NCBI GenBank assembly: GCA_034003625.1
Contig: JAVEYG010000002.1
Coordinates: forward strand, 173,080-237,079
Direction of reading: 5' to 3'
DNA: 64,000 nt
Source: GWE2-42-39 sp034003625
GTDB lineage: Bacteria > Bacteroidota > Bacteroidia > Bacteroidales > Prolixibacteraceae
This document shows, one piece after another, positions 7,016 to 15,939 of the stretch (position 1 is the first letter of the stretch; each line of letters starts with the position of its first letter). The notes under the pieces are model-generated. The model did not search any database, was not told the origin of the DNA, and worked only from the letters and a program-made list of their open reading frames with translations. A program made the position numbers and the translations under genes.

Positions 7016-7542
7016 TGAGAGGATTATTGAGATATATACTGATACTTTCACTTCTGTTTATCATGGCAATTTTAACTAAACGCACTTATCAGGCGTATCA
7101 GATAAGAAAAGGTATTGAAGTACGGATACAAAGCCTTCAGCACTGTTGTTTTAAATCGCTAAATGATCGGGAAATATGCATTGATGAATTTGACCCGAAC
7201 CAGTCAATCATGATTATTTATTTTCATCCTGAGTGTGAACATTGTCAATATGAAGCAAAAGAAATAGGGTTACACGCGAATGAATTTGCCAATGTAAATA
7301 TGTTAATGATTACCCCGGATGATTCATTGCAACGGATTGAGAACTTTGCTGAAGAAAACCATTTATGGGAACTAAGTAATCTGGAACTTTTAATGGATGC
7401 AGGTGATTCATTCAGAAAATATTTCGGTACAGCAAAAATCCCTACTGTATTTATTTATAAAAATAATAAACTCCTGAAAAAGTATTCAGGAGAAACAAAA
7501 ATTGAAGCCATTCTTGAAATTATTAACAATTCTAAAAATTAA
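7015..7542 (+). CDS. Membrane-anchored thioredoxin-like (TlpA/redoxin type) protein
   Basis: The protein has 175 residues. An N-terminal signal-anchor (LLRYILILSLLFIMAILTK) is followed by a periplasmic thioredoxin fold. The redox motif is CEHC in IIYFHPECEHCQYEAKEIG, and the cis-proline loop is KIPTVFIY. The frame is open for 47 codons upstream, inside the previous gene, but the ATG at 7015 coupled to the preceding stop gives a proper signal-anchor and is the likely start. A second cysteine pair (HCC) lies just after the anchor. Because all three precursor cores have two cysteines, this protein is a good candidate for forming or isomerising their disulfide. TlpA-like proteins often accompany secreted peptides in Bacteroidota. 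Confidence 0.85.
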   Translation: MRGLLRYILILSLLFIMAILTKRTYQAYQIRKGIEVRIQSLQHCCFKSLNDREICIDEFDPNQSIMIIYFHPECEHCQYEAKEIGLHANEFANVNMLMITPDDSLQRIENFAEENHLWELSNLELLMDAGDSFRKYFGTAKIPTVFIYKNNKLLKKYSGETKIEAILEIINNSKN

Positions 7543-7548
7543 ACGATC

Positions 7549-7989
7549 ATGAAGAAATTACTTTTTGTTTTGATGTTGACCCTTGGCGCTTTTATGGTAA
7601 ATGCCCAGGAAGCTGAATTTGATATGAATGTATCGAAGTTGATGGAATTAAATGGTACAAATGCCAATTATGACCTTCTTTTTGACCAAATGGTGGTGCA
7701 GTATAAAATGATGAAACCCAATGTTCCTGGTGAAATATGGGAAGCTGCTCGTCGGGATGTTTTCAATGTAAAAGTAAAAGAGTTGACAAAACAACTAATC
7801 CCTTTATACAAAACTCAATTTACAAATGATGAAATAAAAAAGATGATAGAGTTTTATTCATCTCCTATTGGCAAAAAGATGGTTGGGGGTACAGCAGTAA
7901 TCACCAAAGAAGGGATGCAAATTGTACAAAACTGGGGAATGGGACTTGGTACCGACCTGAACATGTATTTGATAAAAAAGGGATTTTAA
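7549..7989 (+). CDS. Secreted DUF2059-type protein
   Basis: The 146-residue protein has a clear Sec signal peptide (KKLLFVLMLTLGAFMVNAQ). The mature part has the DUF2059 appearance: LMELNGT near the start, then IPLYKTQFTNDEIKKMIEFY and SSPIGKKMV near the end. DUF2059 proteins are widespread periplasmic helical proteins of unknown function. It starts 6 bases after the thioredoxin-like gene, so it belongs to the peptide operon. What it does there cannot be said from sequence. A chaperone or adaptor role is possible. Confidence 0.82.
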   Translation: MKKLLFVLMLTLGAFMVNAQEAEFDMNVSKLMELNGTNANYDLLFDQMVVQYKMMKPNVPGEIWEAARRDVFNVKVKELTKQLIPLYKTQFTNDEIKKMIEFYSSPIGKKMVGGTAVITKEGMQIVQNWGMGLGTDLNMYLIKKGF

Positions 7990-8056
7990 TTTTAAAGATT
8001 CTATCTTTTGAAGGATGGAATCTATAAAATGTATTTAATGAAACCACCACCTGACG

Positions 8057-10261
8057 ATGAAACAAAAAATTGTATCTCGTATTCAAAAAACTTTTACCAA
8101 ACAATACAGCCAGTTTTACTGTGGGCTTGCATGTCTTACTTCGATTGTAAAATATTACGGTGGCGACACTTCTCAGGAAAAGCTGCGGGATATGAGTGGT
8201 ACCACTTTACAGGGAACAAGTTTGCTGGGCTTGTACCAGTCTGCACAAAAACTGGGCTTTGAGGCAAAAGGTTACGAAGCAGACATTGAAAATCTGAGAA
8301 AGATTGAAGTCCCGGTTATACTTCATATTTTAAAGGATAATAAGCTGGAACATTATGTGGTGTGTTACGGGTATGAAGGTGATCGGTATCTAATTGGTGA
8401 TCCGGGTTGGGGGATAATTGAGTACCGCGAAGAAGAACTGAAAGCAGTTTGGAAATCGAAAGCTTTATTGTGGTTAAAACCCGGTACTGATTTTAAACGA
8501 AAAGAAGAGGTGTCGGGGAGCCAGTTTGCATGGTTTAAAGAACTGATAAGGGGTGATGTGCCTGTTTTATTAATTGCTGCTTTTATGGGCATGGTACTAT
8601 CGGTACTTGGTTTAGCAGTTGCTATTTACACCCAGAAACTGATTGATAAAATTTTGCCTTCTGCTGATAAGGAGTTATTGTTTAAAAGTTTAGTGGTATT
8701 TATTTTTATTTTACTGGCTAAAGCTTTTGTTTCTTATATACGGGGAATAATCCTGGTCAGGCAAAGTCGGGATATGAATACCCGTATTGTGTCTTCCTTT
8801 TTCGGAAAGCTGCTGTACCTGCCTAACAGCTTCTTCGATAGTACTTCAACCGGCGACATGATTGGCCGGTTGAATGACTCACAACGGATACAAAGGGTGG
8901 TTATAAATCTGAGCAGCAATATACTTATTGATGTTCTTATCATCATTTCATCCTTGTGTTACATTTTTGTGCTGTCGGTTTCTGCCGGGCTTATCAGCTT
9001 GCTGGCAATCCCGGTTTTTGGTCTGCTGGCATACAAGTTTAACCGGAAAGTAATTGAGCATCAACGTGAAGTAATGCAAACTCATGCCATTACCGAAAGC
9101 AAATACATCGACACCATTCAGGGAATAAAAGTGATAAAGTCGGGCAATAAAGAACCCCTTCTTTCCAAAGCTGTTCAATCGGTATATAATTTTTTTCAGG
9201 AGAAAGTATATGAACTGGGTATTTTGGGCAATAAAATCAACTTTTTTGCGCAGGCTGGAAGCGTAATCCTCATTTCGGGAGTTATTGCCTGGACAGCTTT
9301 TCTTGTGCTGGATGAACAACTCTTGCTGGGGCAGATGATGGCAATAATTACAATTGTTGGCAGCTTGGTTACATCGGTTATAAACACAGCTATGGCCAAT
9401 ATCCAGTTTCAGGAAGCCAAGGTTGCTTTTGAACGCATGTACGAGTTTTCGGCAGCAGAACCAGAATTTGAAGTCCCGGAAGTCCCGGTTGAGAAAATCT
9501 CAATCGATGAAATCGCGATTGAAAGCCTGAACTTCAGATTTCCGGGGAAGAGCCTGTTGTTAAAAGATATTTCAATGAATATCAGGAAAGGGGAGATCAT
9601 TGCCATTTTCGGCGAAATTGGTTGCGGAAAAAGCACCTTATTATCTATTCTTCAGCGCTTCTATCCCTTCGAATCAGGACAAATCGTATTAAATGAAAAT
9701 ACTGATTGGAGTACCATCAAAAATAATGAATGGAGGTATCACACGGCTTATGTACCGCAGCATGGGAAGCTTTTTAATACTACCATTCTCGAAAATATTT
9801 CTCTTGAAGAATTTCCCAATGCTGATAATATCATTGATTTTTGTAAAGAAATGGGGTTTGACACGTTTATTCACGAATTTCAACAGGGTTATGCTACAAT
9901 AGTCAATGAAAGCAGCGCCAATTTATCGGGAGGCCAACAACAACTGATTGCTTTGGCAAGGGCATTATACCAAAAGCCGCAAATACTTCTGCTTGATGAA
10001 GCTACAGCATCCATGGATCGACGTACCGAACAGTTTGTAATCAAATTGTTGCTGAAGTTGAAAAAAGATATGATCATTGTTCTTGTGACCCACCGTGTGC
10101 ATCTGGCTAAGCAAACCGACCGCATTTATATTATTGAAGACAAACAGATAATTGCATCCGGAACACATCTGAAACTACTTGAAAAAAGCAATATATATCG
10201 GAAAGCGTTTGAGGACTTTACTCCTGATTTTTGTACTGTATCCAGCCCGGTTATCCGATAA
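8057..10261 (+). CDS. Peptidase-containing ABC exporter (C39 peptidase, PCAT) for double-glycine peptides
   Basis: The 734-residue protein has three parts. The N-terminal C39 cysteine peptidase (1-145) has Cys22 in FYCGLACLTSI, an oxyanion Gln six residues earlier, His99 in LEHYVVCYG and Asp115 in IGDPGWG. A six-span transmembrane domain covers about 165-440. The nucleotide-binding domain has Walker A GEIGCGKST, signature LSGGQQQLIALARAL, Walker B ILLLDEATASMD and switch His in THRVH. Such exporters cut leaders after Gly-Gly and export the core with ATP. It starts 67 bases after the DUF2059 gene and should serve the three precursors at 4.7-5.9 kb. No HlyD-type adaptor or TolC homologue is nearby, although Gram-negative export normally needs both. 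Confidence 0.95.
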   Translation: MKQKIVSRIQKTFTKQYSQFYCGLACLTSIVKYYGGDTSQEKLRDMSGTTLQGTSLLGLYQSAQKLGFEAKGYEADIENLRKIEVPVILHILKDNKLEHYVVCYGYEGDRYLIGDPGWGIIEYREEELKAVWKSKALLWLKPGTDFKRKEEVSGSQFAWFKELIRGDVPVLLIAAFMGMVLSVLGLAVAIYTQKLIDKILPSADKELLFKSLVVFIFILLAKAFVSYIRGIILVRQSRDMNTRIVSSFFGKLLYLPNSFFDSTSTGDMIGRLNDSQRIQRVVINLSSNILIDVLIIISSLCYIFVLSVSAGLISLLAIPVFGLLAYKFNRKVIEHQREVMQTHAITESKYIDTIQGIKVIKSGNKEPLLSKAVQSVYNFFQEKVYELGILGNKINFFAQAGSVILISGVIAWTAFLVLDEQLLLGQMMAIITIVGSLVTSVINTAMANIQFQEAKVAFERMYEFSAAEPEFEVPEVPVEKISIDEIAIESLNFRFPGKSLLLKDISMNIRKGEIIAIFGEIGCGKSTLLSILQRFYPFESGQIVLNENTDWSTIKNNEWRYHTAYVPQHGKLFNTTILENISLEEFPNADNIIDFCKEMGFDTFIHEFQQGYATIVNESSANLSGGQQQLIALARALYQKPQILLLDEATASMDRRTEQFVIKLLLKLKKDMIIVLVTHRVHLAKQTDRIYIIEDKQIIASGTHLKLLEKSNIYRKAFEDFTPDFCTVSSPVIR

Positions 10262-10407
10262 ATTCATTAGAAATAGCTGTTGGATTATACTGAATAGAAC
10301 CCTCATGTAATAGTTAATTCTCAGAACGAAGCGGAGAAAAAAGAAAAAAACCAGTTCATTTGTTTGATGAATGATGTACAAAAGTGTTATCGTATTTCAA
10401 TTTATCC

Positions 10408-10415
10408 TATTTTTG
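10408..10415 (+). promoter_or_regulatory. TAnnTTTG -7 box for the secreted protease
   Basis: TATTTTTG lies 24 bases before the ATG at 10439 in an otherwise empty AT-rich gap, which suggests the protease has its own promoter with a 5' leader of roughly 18 bases. Confidence 0.5.
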
Positions 10416-10438
10416 AGAATATAGCATAAAAGTTCAAG

Positions 10439-12628
10439 ATGAGGGCTGTTGTTGTTTGGGGAATTATCGGTTTGTTGTGTTTGGGCTATGAGGGCCTGTT
10501 TGCGCAAATTTCGCAGGGAGGCCGGCCCATTGAACCAGCTTTTCTAAAAAGTAGCAGGTCCGGCCTGAAATGGTACAAAACCCCTTTTTTCAGGAAAGAA
10601 ACATACCTGAAGCAGGACAACAGCTCCGGAAACTCGCTTAAACCGCTCCGTTTTGCCCATTCGTTCGATGTGTCGCTGAACCCCGAAAATTCCGGTTCGT
10701 GGACGTCCCAGGAAAACTATAAGATATGGTTGCTCGGAATTGAATCGACAGGCGCTTATTCAATCAACCTGATTTTTAAAAATTTCAGGCTTCCTCCAAA
10801 AGCCCGTTTGTTCATATACAATGCCGACCGCTCGGATATAATTGGCGCATTTACCGATGAAAACAACTCCGCTTCCGGTATGTTCCCCACACTGCCGGTT
10901 GCAGGCGATAAAATAATCGTTCAGTACGAAGAACCTGTTGACCCTGAATTTCACGGCACGTTTGAAATAGCTTCTATTTCGCACGATTTTTTGGGAATTG
11001 GTTTGAGAAGTTCCGATCCGCGGAGGCCCTTGAACATCGCGGCTGATTATTGCAACGTCGACATTAATTGCCAGGAAGGAATTGATTACGAAAATGCAAA
11101 AAATAGTGTTTGCCGGATTTTTATAAACGGAAATGAGCTTTGTTCGGGCGTTCTGCTGAATAATACGTCAAACAACGGGAAACCTTACGTTTTAACTGCC
11201 GCCCATTGCATTGAAAATGGTTCACAGGCGCATGGCTCGTTGTTCCTCTTTAATTACGAATCGCCGTATTGCGGATCGATTGACGGGGACAATACCCATT
11301 CGCTGGCGGGATGTTCATTGAAAGCACGATACGACAGCCTGGATTTTTCGTTGGTCGAACTGTCGGTCGCGCCGCCCGATTATTTTCGTCCGTATTATGC
11401 CGGATGGGATGTATCCGGAATTGTGCCTTCCCGTTCTTTTTCAGTGCATCATCCACAGGGCGACATAAAAAAAATAGCCATTGATGAGAACCAACCGGCA
11501 ACAGCTACATACAATAAAGACTATATCAGCTCTTCCTTTTGGAAAGTTTCACGATGGGAATACGGGGTAACCGAAGCAGGTTCGTCGGGTGGGCCGCTTT
11601 TTGACGGTAAATTAAGGGTAATTGGCACATTGACCGGCGGGGCTGCCAGCTGCAGCGACCCCAGAAACGATTATTACGAGAAATTGAACCGGTCGTGGAA
11701 TTATAAAAGTTCATCCGATAAACAACTGAAATACTGGCTCGATCCCGTCAATACAGGCGAGACAAAAATCAACGGTTACGAACCATATTCGGGCGAACTC
11801 AAATGCGGGGCGTATACCAATTTCACCATTTCCGATACAACACAACTGAAACGGATTACCGAAGCGGTTCCTTCAAACGGGTATCTGACAGGTACCAATA
11901 AAGCCGGTTATACGGAGTTTGCCGAAAAATTTTCAATGATCAATAATGCGAACCTGCATGGCATTTCAATCGGAATTGCAAAAAAACATGTCGCCGACAA
12001 TAACCGCAATGTGTTGATTGATGTTAAAGTATACGAAGGGTACGATCTCCCTGTAAAAATACTCCATTCACAAAGTTTTGTTATAAACCAATTGACTGCC
12101 GGGGCAATGAACTATCTGGCTTTTAATAAGCAGGTAAGCACCATTGGAAATTTTTTCATTTCCTGCGCCATTGACCAATTAAATCCGGGTGATACACTGG
12201 CTTTATATCAGGCAAAACGTACAACTGCCGACAATTCGCTTTTCTTGAAAAACGCTGACGGTTGGAAAGATTATAAAACGGTAACAGGTAGTGCAAACGG
12301 TTCTTCGTTATTAATGGAACTGGTTGCCTGTAATATTGATAAAAGCTATTCCTCTCCTATAGTGAAAAATAAAACAAATGAAATTGTTGTATTTCCGAAC
12401 CCGCTTAACAGCGGAGAAAAGCTGACTGTACACCTGTCAAGCCAAACAGAAAATTCACAAAACATGCGGATTTACAACCTGTTGGGACAGGAAATTCCAT
12501 TCCAGATCATTTCGGGAAGTACATCCAGTATGCAATTGCAACTTAGAGATGCACGGATGGGAATCTACCTACTGCAACTCGAATCGGAAGGAAAAAAATA
12601 CAGTGTAAAATTTTCAGTCGTACCTTAA
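10439..12628 (+). CDS. Secreted trypsin-like serine protease with T9SS sorting domain
   Basis: The 729-residue protein has a signal peptide (VVVWGIIGLLCLGYEGLFAQ). A lysyl-endopeptidase-like chymotrypsin-fold domain shows the catalytic triad: His in LTAAHCIENG (about 255), Asp in DFSLVELS (about 301) and Ser in EAGSSGGPLF (about 383). A beta-rich region follows. The end (from about 645) is a type A T9SS C-terminal domain (VVFPNPLNSGEKLTV ... MGIYLLQLES ... KYSVKFSV). The T9SS should carry it over the outer membrane and anchor or release it. It stands alone between the peptide locus and the ABC importer and has its own promoter box. A nutritional protease is likely, although a part in maturing or degrading peptides cannot be excluded. 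Confidence 0.93.
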   Translation: MRAVVVWGIIGLLCLGYEGLFAQISQGGRPIEPAFLKSSRSGLKWYKTPFFRKETYLKQDNSSGNSLKPLRFAHSFDVSLNPENSGSWTSQENYKIWLLGIESTGAYSINLIFKNFRLPPKARLFIYNADRSDIIGAFTDENNSASGMFPTLPVAGDKIIVQYEEPVDPEFHGTFEIASISHDFLGIGLRSSDPRRPLNIAADYCNVDINCQEGIDYENAKNSVCRIFINGNELCSGVLLNNTSNNGKPYVLTAAHCIENGSQAHGSLFLFNYESPYCGSIDGDNTHSLAGCSLKARYDSLDFSLVELSVAPPDYFRPYYAGWDVSGIVPSRSFSVHHPQGDIKKIAIDENQPATATYNKDYISSSFWKVSRWEYGVTEAGSSGGPLFDGKLRVIGTLTGGAASCSDPRNDYYEKLNRSWNYKSSSDKQLKYWLDPVNTGETKINGYEPYSGELKCGAYTNFTISDTTQLKRITEAVPSNGYLTGTNKAGYTEFAEKFSMINNANLHGISIGIAKKHVADNNRNVLIDVKVYEGYDLPVKILHSQSFVINQLTAGAMNYLAFNKQVSTIGNFFISCAIDQLNPGDTLALYQAKRTTADNSLFLKNADGWKDYKTVTGSANGSSLLMELVACNIDKSYSSPIVKNKTNEIVVFPNPLNSGEKLTVHLSSQTENSQNMRIYNLLGQEIPFQIISGSTSSMQLQLRDARMGIYLLQLESEGKKYSVKFSVVP

Positions 12629-12713
12629 GGTGCGGAAGTTTTTAACTTCCGATTTTGGGTGTGGAGGTTTTCAACCTCCGGTTCGAATTTGCCGGTTTTT
12701 AACCGCAACACCC
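12629..12713. repeat. Multi-hairpin dispersed repeat, copy A
   Basis: Directly after the protease stop codon lie three stem-loops: CGGAAGTT/AACTTCCG (12633-12651), GGAGGTT/AACCTCC (12663-12679) and CGGTT/AACCG (12693-12705). The whole is bounded by GGTG and CACC. The first hairpin is identical to those at 43383 and 45455, so this is one member of a dispersed palindromic family. It may also act as terminator or mRNA-end stabiliser for the protease. Confidence 0.8.
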
Positions 12714-12745
12714 GAAATACGTTGTAAGTTTTTGTCCGGATTTAT

Positions 12746-12753
12746 TAGCTTTG
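12746..12753 (+). promoter_or_regulatory. TAGCTTTG -7 box almost at the start codon
   Basis: TAGCTTTG fits TAnnTTTG and ends 4 bases before the ATG at 12758, with a TTG 21 bases further upstream (12722-12724). Transcription would begin at or next to the start codon, so this mRNA may be leaderless. Confidence 0.45.
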
Positions 12754-12757
12754 TGGC

Positions 12758-13885
12758 ATGAAGCTCAGATATATTTTCATAAGCCTTCTGATCTTTTCCT
12801 GTACAGGGAAAAAAGTTCATGAAAAGCATGTTACGTCTAATCAGTTTGCCCGTGGTTTTCATATCGAAACATTTGATGAAATCAGCCGTGTTGATGTGTT
12901 CAATCCCTGGGAAAAGGCCAGTGGGCACAGCTATTCCTATTGGCTGGTACCAAAAAATAAGAGTATTCCTGATTCACTGATAAATGAACGGATCATCCGT
13001 ACTCCGGTTGAACGGGTTATCTGCCTTTCGACTACGCACATCGGGTTTTTACAGAAATTGGAGCTGGAAGACCGGATTGTAGGGGTTTCAGGAAAACAAT
13101 ATGTTTCCAATGAAAAAGTAAAGGTAAATATCGAAGCCGGGAAAGTACAGGATGTAGGCTACGACCAAAACCTGAATTACGAACTCATCCTGAATCTGAA
13201 GCCCGACTTGGTGATGGCTTACGGGGTCGATTCAGAAGTGGCTTCGTACCTCTCAAAACTGAAGGATTTGAATATACCGGTGGCAATTAATGCCGAATAT
13301 TTGGAAGAAACCCCGCTGGGAAGGGCTGAATGGCTGAACTTTGTGGCTTCGTTTTTTAGCCGGCAGGAAGATGCGGAACGGATTTTTGCCGAAACGGTGG
13401 AAGCCTATCAGCAACTGAAAAAGAAAGCGTTGTCCGTAGAAAAAAAACCGGTTGTAATTACGGGAATTCCATACAAAGAAAACTGGTGGGTGCCTGGCGG
13501 AAGATCGTATATGGCCAATCTGATTGCCGATGCAGGGGGGCATTATCTGTGGGGCGAGAACGACCAGCGCGAAAGTTATGTACTTTCGCCTGAGAATGTA
13601 ATCTCGCAATCGGCAGCAGCCGACATCTGGATTAACTGCGGCTATTCGGAAAGCCTGAAAAGCATTATTGCTTTAGACGAACGTTTTAAAATCATCAGGC
13701 CGCTGCGCGAAAAGATGGTGTTCAACGATAATAAACGCTTGTTGCCCAATGGCGGAAACGATGTGTGGGAAACCGGCGTTGCCAATCCGGAAATTATCCT
13801 GAACGACCTAATCCGGATTTTTCATCCGGGGCTTCTTGGCGATGAAGCATCTCCTTTATATTATTATCAAAAACTGCCCGAATGA
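12758..13885 (+). CDS. ABC transporter substrate-binding lipoprotein (BtuF/FepB-like)
   Basis: The 375-residue protein has a lipobox-type start (YIFISLLIFSCTGKK, lipidated at Cys15). The body is a helical-backbone periplasmic binding protein of the cobalamin/ferric-siderophore class: RVICLSTTHIGFLQKL, then DLVMAYGVDSE, then VVITGIPYKENWWVPGGRSY and a C-terminal lobe. It binds its ligand in the periplasm and delivers it to the permease. Its stop overlaps the ATG of the permease (ATGA, 4 bases), the same arrangement as between permease and ATPase. Whether the ligand is cobalamin, heme or a siderophore cannot be told, and no TonB receptor or B12 riboswitch is next to it. Confidence 0.9.
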   Translation: MKLRYIFISLLIFSCTGKKVHEKHVTSNQFARGFHIETFDEISRVDVFNPWEKASGHSYSYWLVPKNKSIPDSLINERIIRTPVERVICLSTTHIGFLQKLELEDRIVGVSGKQYVSNEKVKVNIEAGKVQDVGYDQNLNYELILNLKPDLVMAYGVDSEVASYLSKLKDLNIPVAINAEYLEETPLGRAEWLNFVASFFSRQEDAERIFAETVEAYQQLKKKALSVEKKPVVITGIPYKENWWVPGGRSYMANLIADAGGHYLWGENDQRESYVLSPENVISQSAAADIWINCGYSESLKSIIALDERFKIIRPLREKMVFNDNKRLLPNGGNDVWETGVANPEIILNDLIRIFHPGLLGDEASPLYYYQKLPE

Positions 13886-14922
13886 ACGCATCCCGAAAAC
13901 TGAAGGATACCAGTCTGTTCCTGCTCCTTTTCCTGTTGACGGCAGTTTTTTTTGTACTCGATATTTTTGTGGGGTCACTTTCTATTCCGGTGAAGCAGGT
14001 TTTTGCCGTTTTGCTGCAAACTTCCGATGCTCCTGAAGAAATAAAGACCATTGTACTCGATTTCCGGCTTCCTAAAGCGCTGACTGCGGTAGCTGCAGGG
14101 GTTGCCTTGTCGGTGAGCGGTTTGCAAATGCAGACCATTTTCCGCAATCCACTGGCCGGGCCGTATGTGTTGGGTATCAGCGCGGGGGCAAGTTTGGGCG
14201 TTGCCATTTTAGTGATGGGCTTTTCTTCGGTAATCGCCTTTGATATGTTTTCGACGGGTGGTTCGTGGGCGTTGATCATTATGGCCTGGTTAGGTAGCGG
14301 GTTGGTCATGTTTCTCATTCTGGCTGTTTCCATCCGGGTAAAAGACATTCTTACCATTTTGATCCTCGGCATGTTGTTTGCCAGCGCCGCTTCGGCCATT
14401 GTCAGCATCATGCAGTATTTCAGCAACGAGTCGATGCTGAAGTCGTTTATTATATGGACGATGGGAAGCCTGGGAAGTGTCACCCGTTCGCAGTTGAATG
14501 TGCTGCTTCCATCGGTGCTGGCAGGACTGGCCATTGCTTTTTTTAGCTCCAAATCGCTTGATGTGATGTTGCTTGGCGAGCAATATGCAAAAAGCATGGG
14601 CTTACAGGTGAAATTGGTACGCATCCTGGTTTTTTTCAGTACAAGCATCTTGGCCGGAAGCATTACCGCATTTTGCGGGCCAATCGGTTTTATTGGAATT
14701 GCTGTGCCACACATTGCACGCTTGTTATTTAAAACAGCCAGTCATCGGATACTTATCCCGGCGAGTATATTACTGGGTGCTATGGTAATGCTGGTGAGCG
14801 ATATTATTGCGCAGATGCCCGGTTTTGAAAGTACCCTGCCCATCAACTCGGTAACTGCTTTGGTCGGTATCCCCGTCATTGTCTGGATCATCCTGAAAAA
14901 CCGGAAATTTACTTCAGTATGA
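13882..14922 (+). CDS. FecCD/BtuC-family ABC permease
   Basis: The 346-residue protein is an inner-membrane permease of about ten spans. Family signatures are visible: DFRLPKALTAVAAGVALSVS near residue 55, then NPLAGPYVLGISAGASLG, and the cytoplasmic coupling region FCGPIGFIGIAVPHIAR about two thirds along. Two copies form the translocation channel of iron-siderophore, heme or vitamin B12 importers. It overlaps the binding-protein and ATPase genes by 4 bases each, so the three form one tight operon. Confidence 0.95.
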   Translation: MNASRKLKDTSLFLLLFLLTAVFFVLDIFVGSLSIPVKQVFAVLLQTSDAPEEIKTIVLDFRLPKALTAVAAGVALSVSGLQMQTIFRNPLAGPYVLGISAGASLGVAILVMGFSSVIAFDMFSTGGSWALIIMAWLGSGLVMFLILAVSIRVKDILTILILGMLFASAASAIVSIMQYFSNESMLKSFIIWTMGSLGSVTRSQLNVLLPSVLAGLAIAFFSSKSLDVMLLGEQYAKSMGLQVKLVRILVFFSTSILAGSITAFCGPIGFIGIAVPHIARLLFKTASHRILIPASILLGAMVMLVSDIIAQMPGFESTLPINSVTALVGIPVIVWIILKNRKFTSV

Positions 14923-15929
14923 TGGAAACAACAACTGTCCATATTAGTATCAGCAACTTGTCGATAGGGTACCGGCACGGGAAAAAAATAACGACCATAA
15001 AAAGTGCAATGAACTTGTCTGCTATACCGGGTGAACTGGTTGCCCTTATTGGCAGCAACGGGATTGGGAAAAGTACCCTGCTCCGTTCGCTTTCTGGTTT
15101 TCAGGAAATATTGAAAGGAAAAATCTGTTTTAACAACCTATCGTTGGACTGGTACAAGCAACGCGAACTGGCAAAGTTGATGAGTTTTGTTTCCACGGAA
15201 GTAGTGAGGGTACAAAATCTGCGGGTACACGACCTGCTGGCGCTGGGGCGATCGCCGTATACCAACTTTTTGGGAACACTTGCGGAAGATGATTTGCGGG
15301 CTGTCGAACGGGCTGTCGATCTGGTCGGGCTTCGCGGCTATGAAAGCAGGATGCTCGACGAACTGAGCGATGGCGAGCGCCAACGGGCTATGATTGCCCG
15401 TTCGCTGGTACAGGGAACGCCGGTTATTATCCTGGACGAACCCACCGCGTTTTTAGATATTCGGAACAAATACGAAATTATTCACCTGTTGCATAATTTT
15501 GCGCGAAATGAAAATAAAACCATTGTGTTTTCGACTCACGACCTGAATATTGCTACTTCCGAAGTGGATAAAATATGGCTGATGCTGGAAGACGAAGTAT
15601 TGGAAGGGGCTCCCGAAGACCTGATCCTGCAAGGCCATTACAACAAGGTTTTTACCAGCGAAAACATTATTTTCGACGAATTTAGTGGCGATTTCAGGCT
15701 GAGAAAAACATTTCGCGGTTCGTTCTCGGTAGATGGCCCCGAACTATACAAACGCTGGACGATACATGCGCTTGCACGAGCCGGATTCATTTATGTAAGC
15801 AAAGCTGAAAATGCAGAAATACAGGTGTCGGTAAACGAATTTCCGGAGTGGGTATTGAAAACGGATAGAAATGAAATTTCGAGATACAAATCGGTTTACG
15901 AATTGGTACATTACCTGTTGATCCGGTAA
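14919..15929 (+). CDS. FecE/BtuD-type ABC ATPase with C-terminal extension
   Basis: The 336-residue ATPase has Walker A GSNGIGKSTLL, signature LSDGERQRAMIARSL (the usual LSGG is LSDG), Walker B VIILDEPTAFLD and switch His in STHDLNIA. It powers the importer encoded just upstream. Typical members end near residue 255-260. This one continues for about 80 residues with a compact domain (ALARAGFIYVSKAENAEIQV ... YELVHYLLIR) of unknown role, possibly a regulatory domain. A 10-base gap separates it from the TauE-like gene. Confidence 0.92.
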   Translation: MMETTTVHISISNLSIGYRHGKKITTIKSAMNLSAIPGELVALIGSNGIGKSTLLRSLSGFQEILKGKICFNNLSLDWYKQRELAKLMSFVSTEVVRVQNLRVHDLLALGRSPYTNFLGTLAEDDLRAVERAVDLVGLRGYESRMLDELSDGERQRAMIARSLVQGTPVIILDEPTAFLDIRNKYEIIHLLHNFARNENKTIVFSTHDLNIATSEVDKIWLMLEDEVLEGAPEDLILQGHYNKVFTSENIIFDEFSGDFRLRKTFRGSFSVDGPELYKRWTIHALARAGFIYVSKAENAEIQVSVNEFPEWVLKTDRNEISRYKSVYELVHYLLIR

Positions 15930-15939
15930 AAAAGGAAAA

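Noticed and set aside
12629..12757. Cobalamin riboswitch ahead of the BtuF-like gene
   Set aside because: The region is filled by a three-hairpin dispersed repeat and a promoter box. No B12-box-like sequence is visible and the space is too short.
13794..14714. Minus-strand open frame of 306 codons across the FecCD permease
   Set aside because: Antisense to a well-conserved permease with Thr/Asn/Pro-rich shadow composition and no domain.
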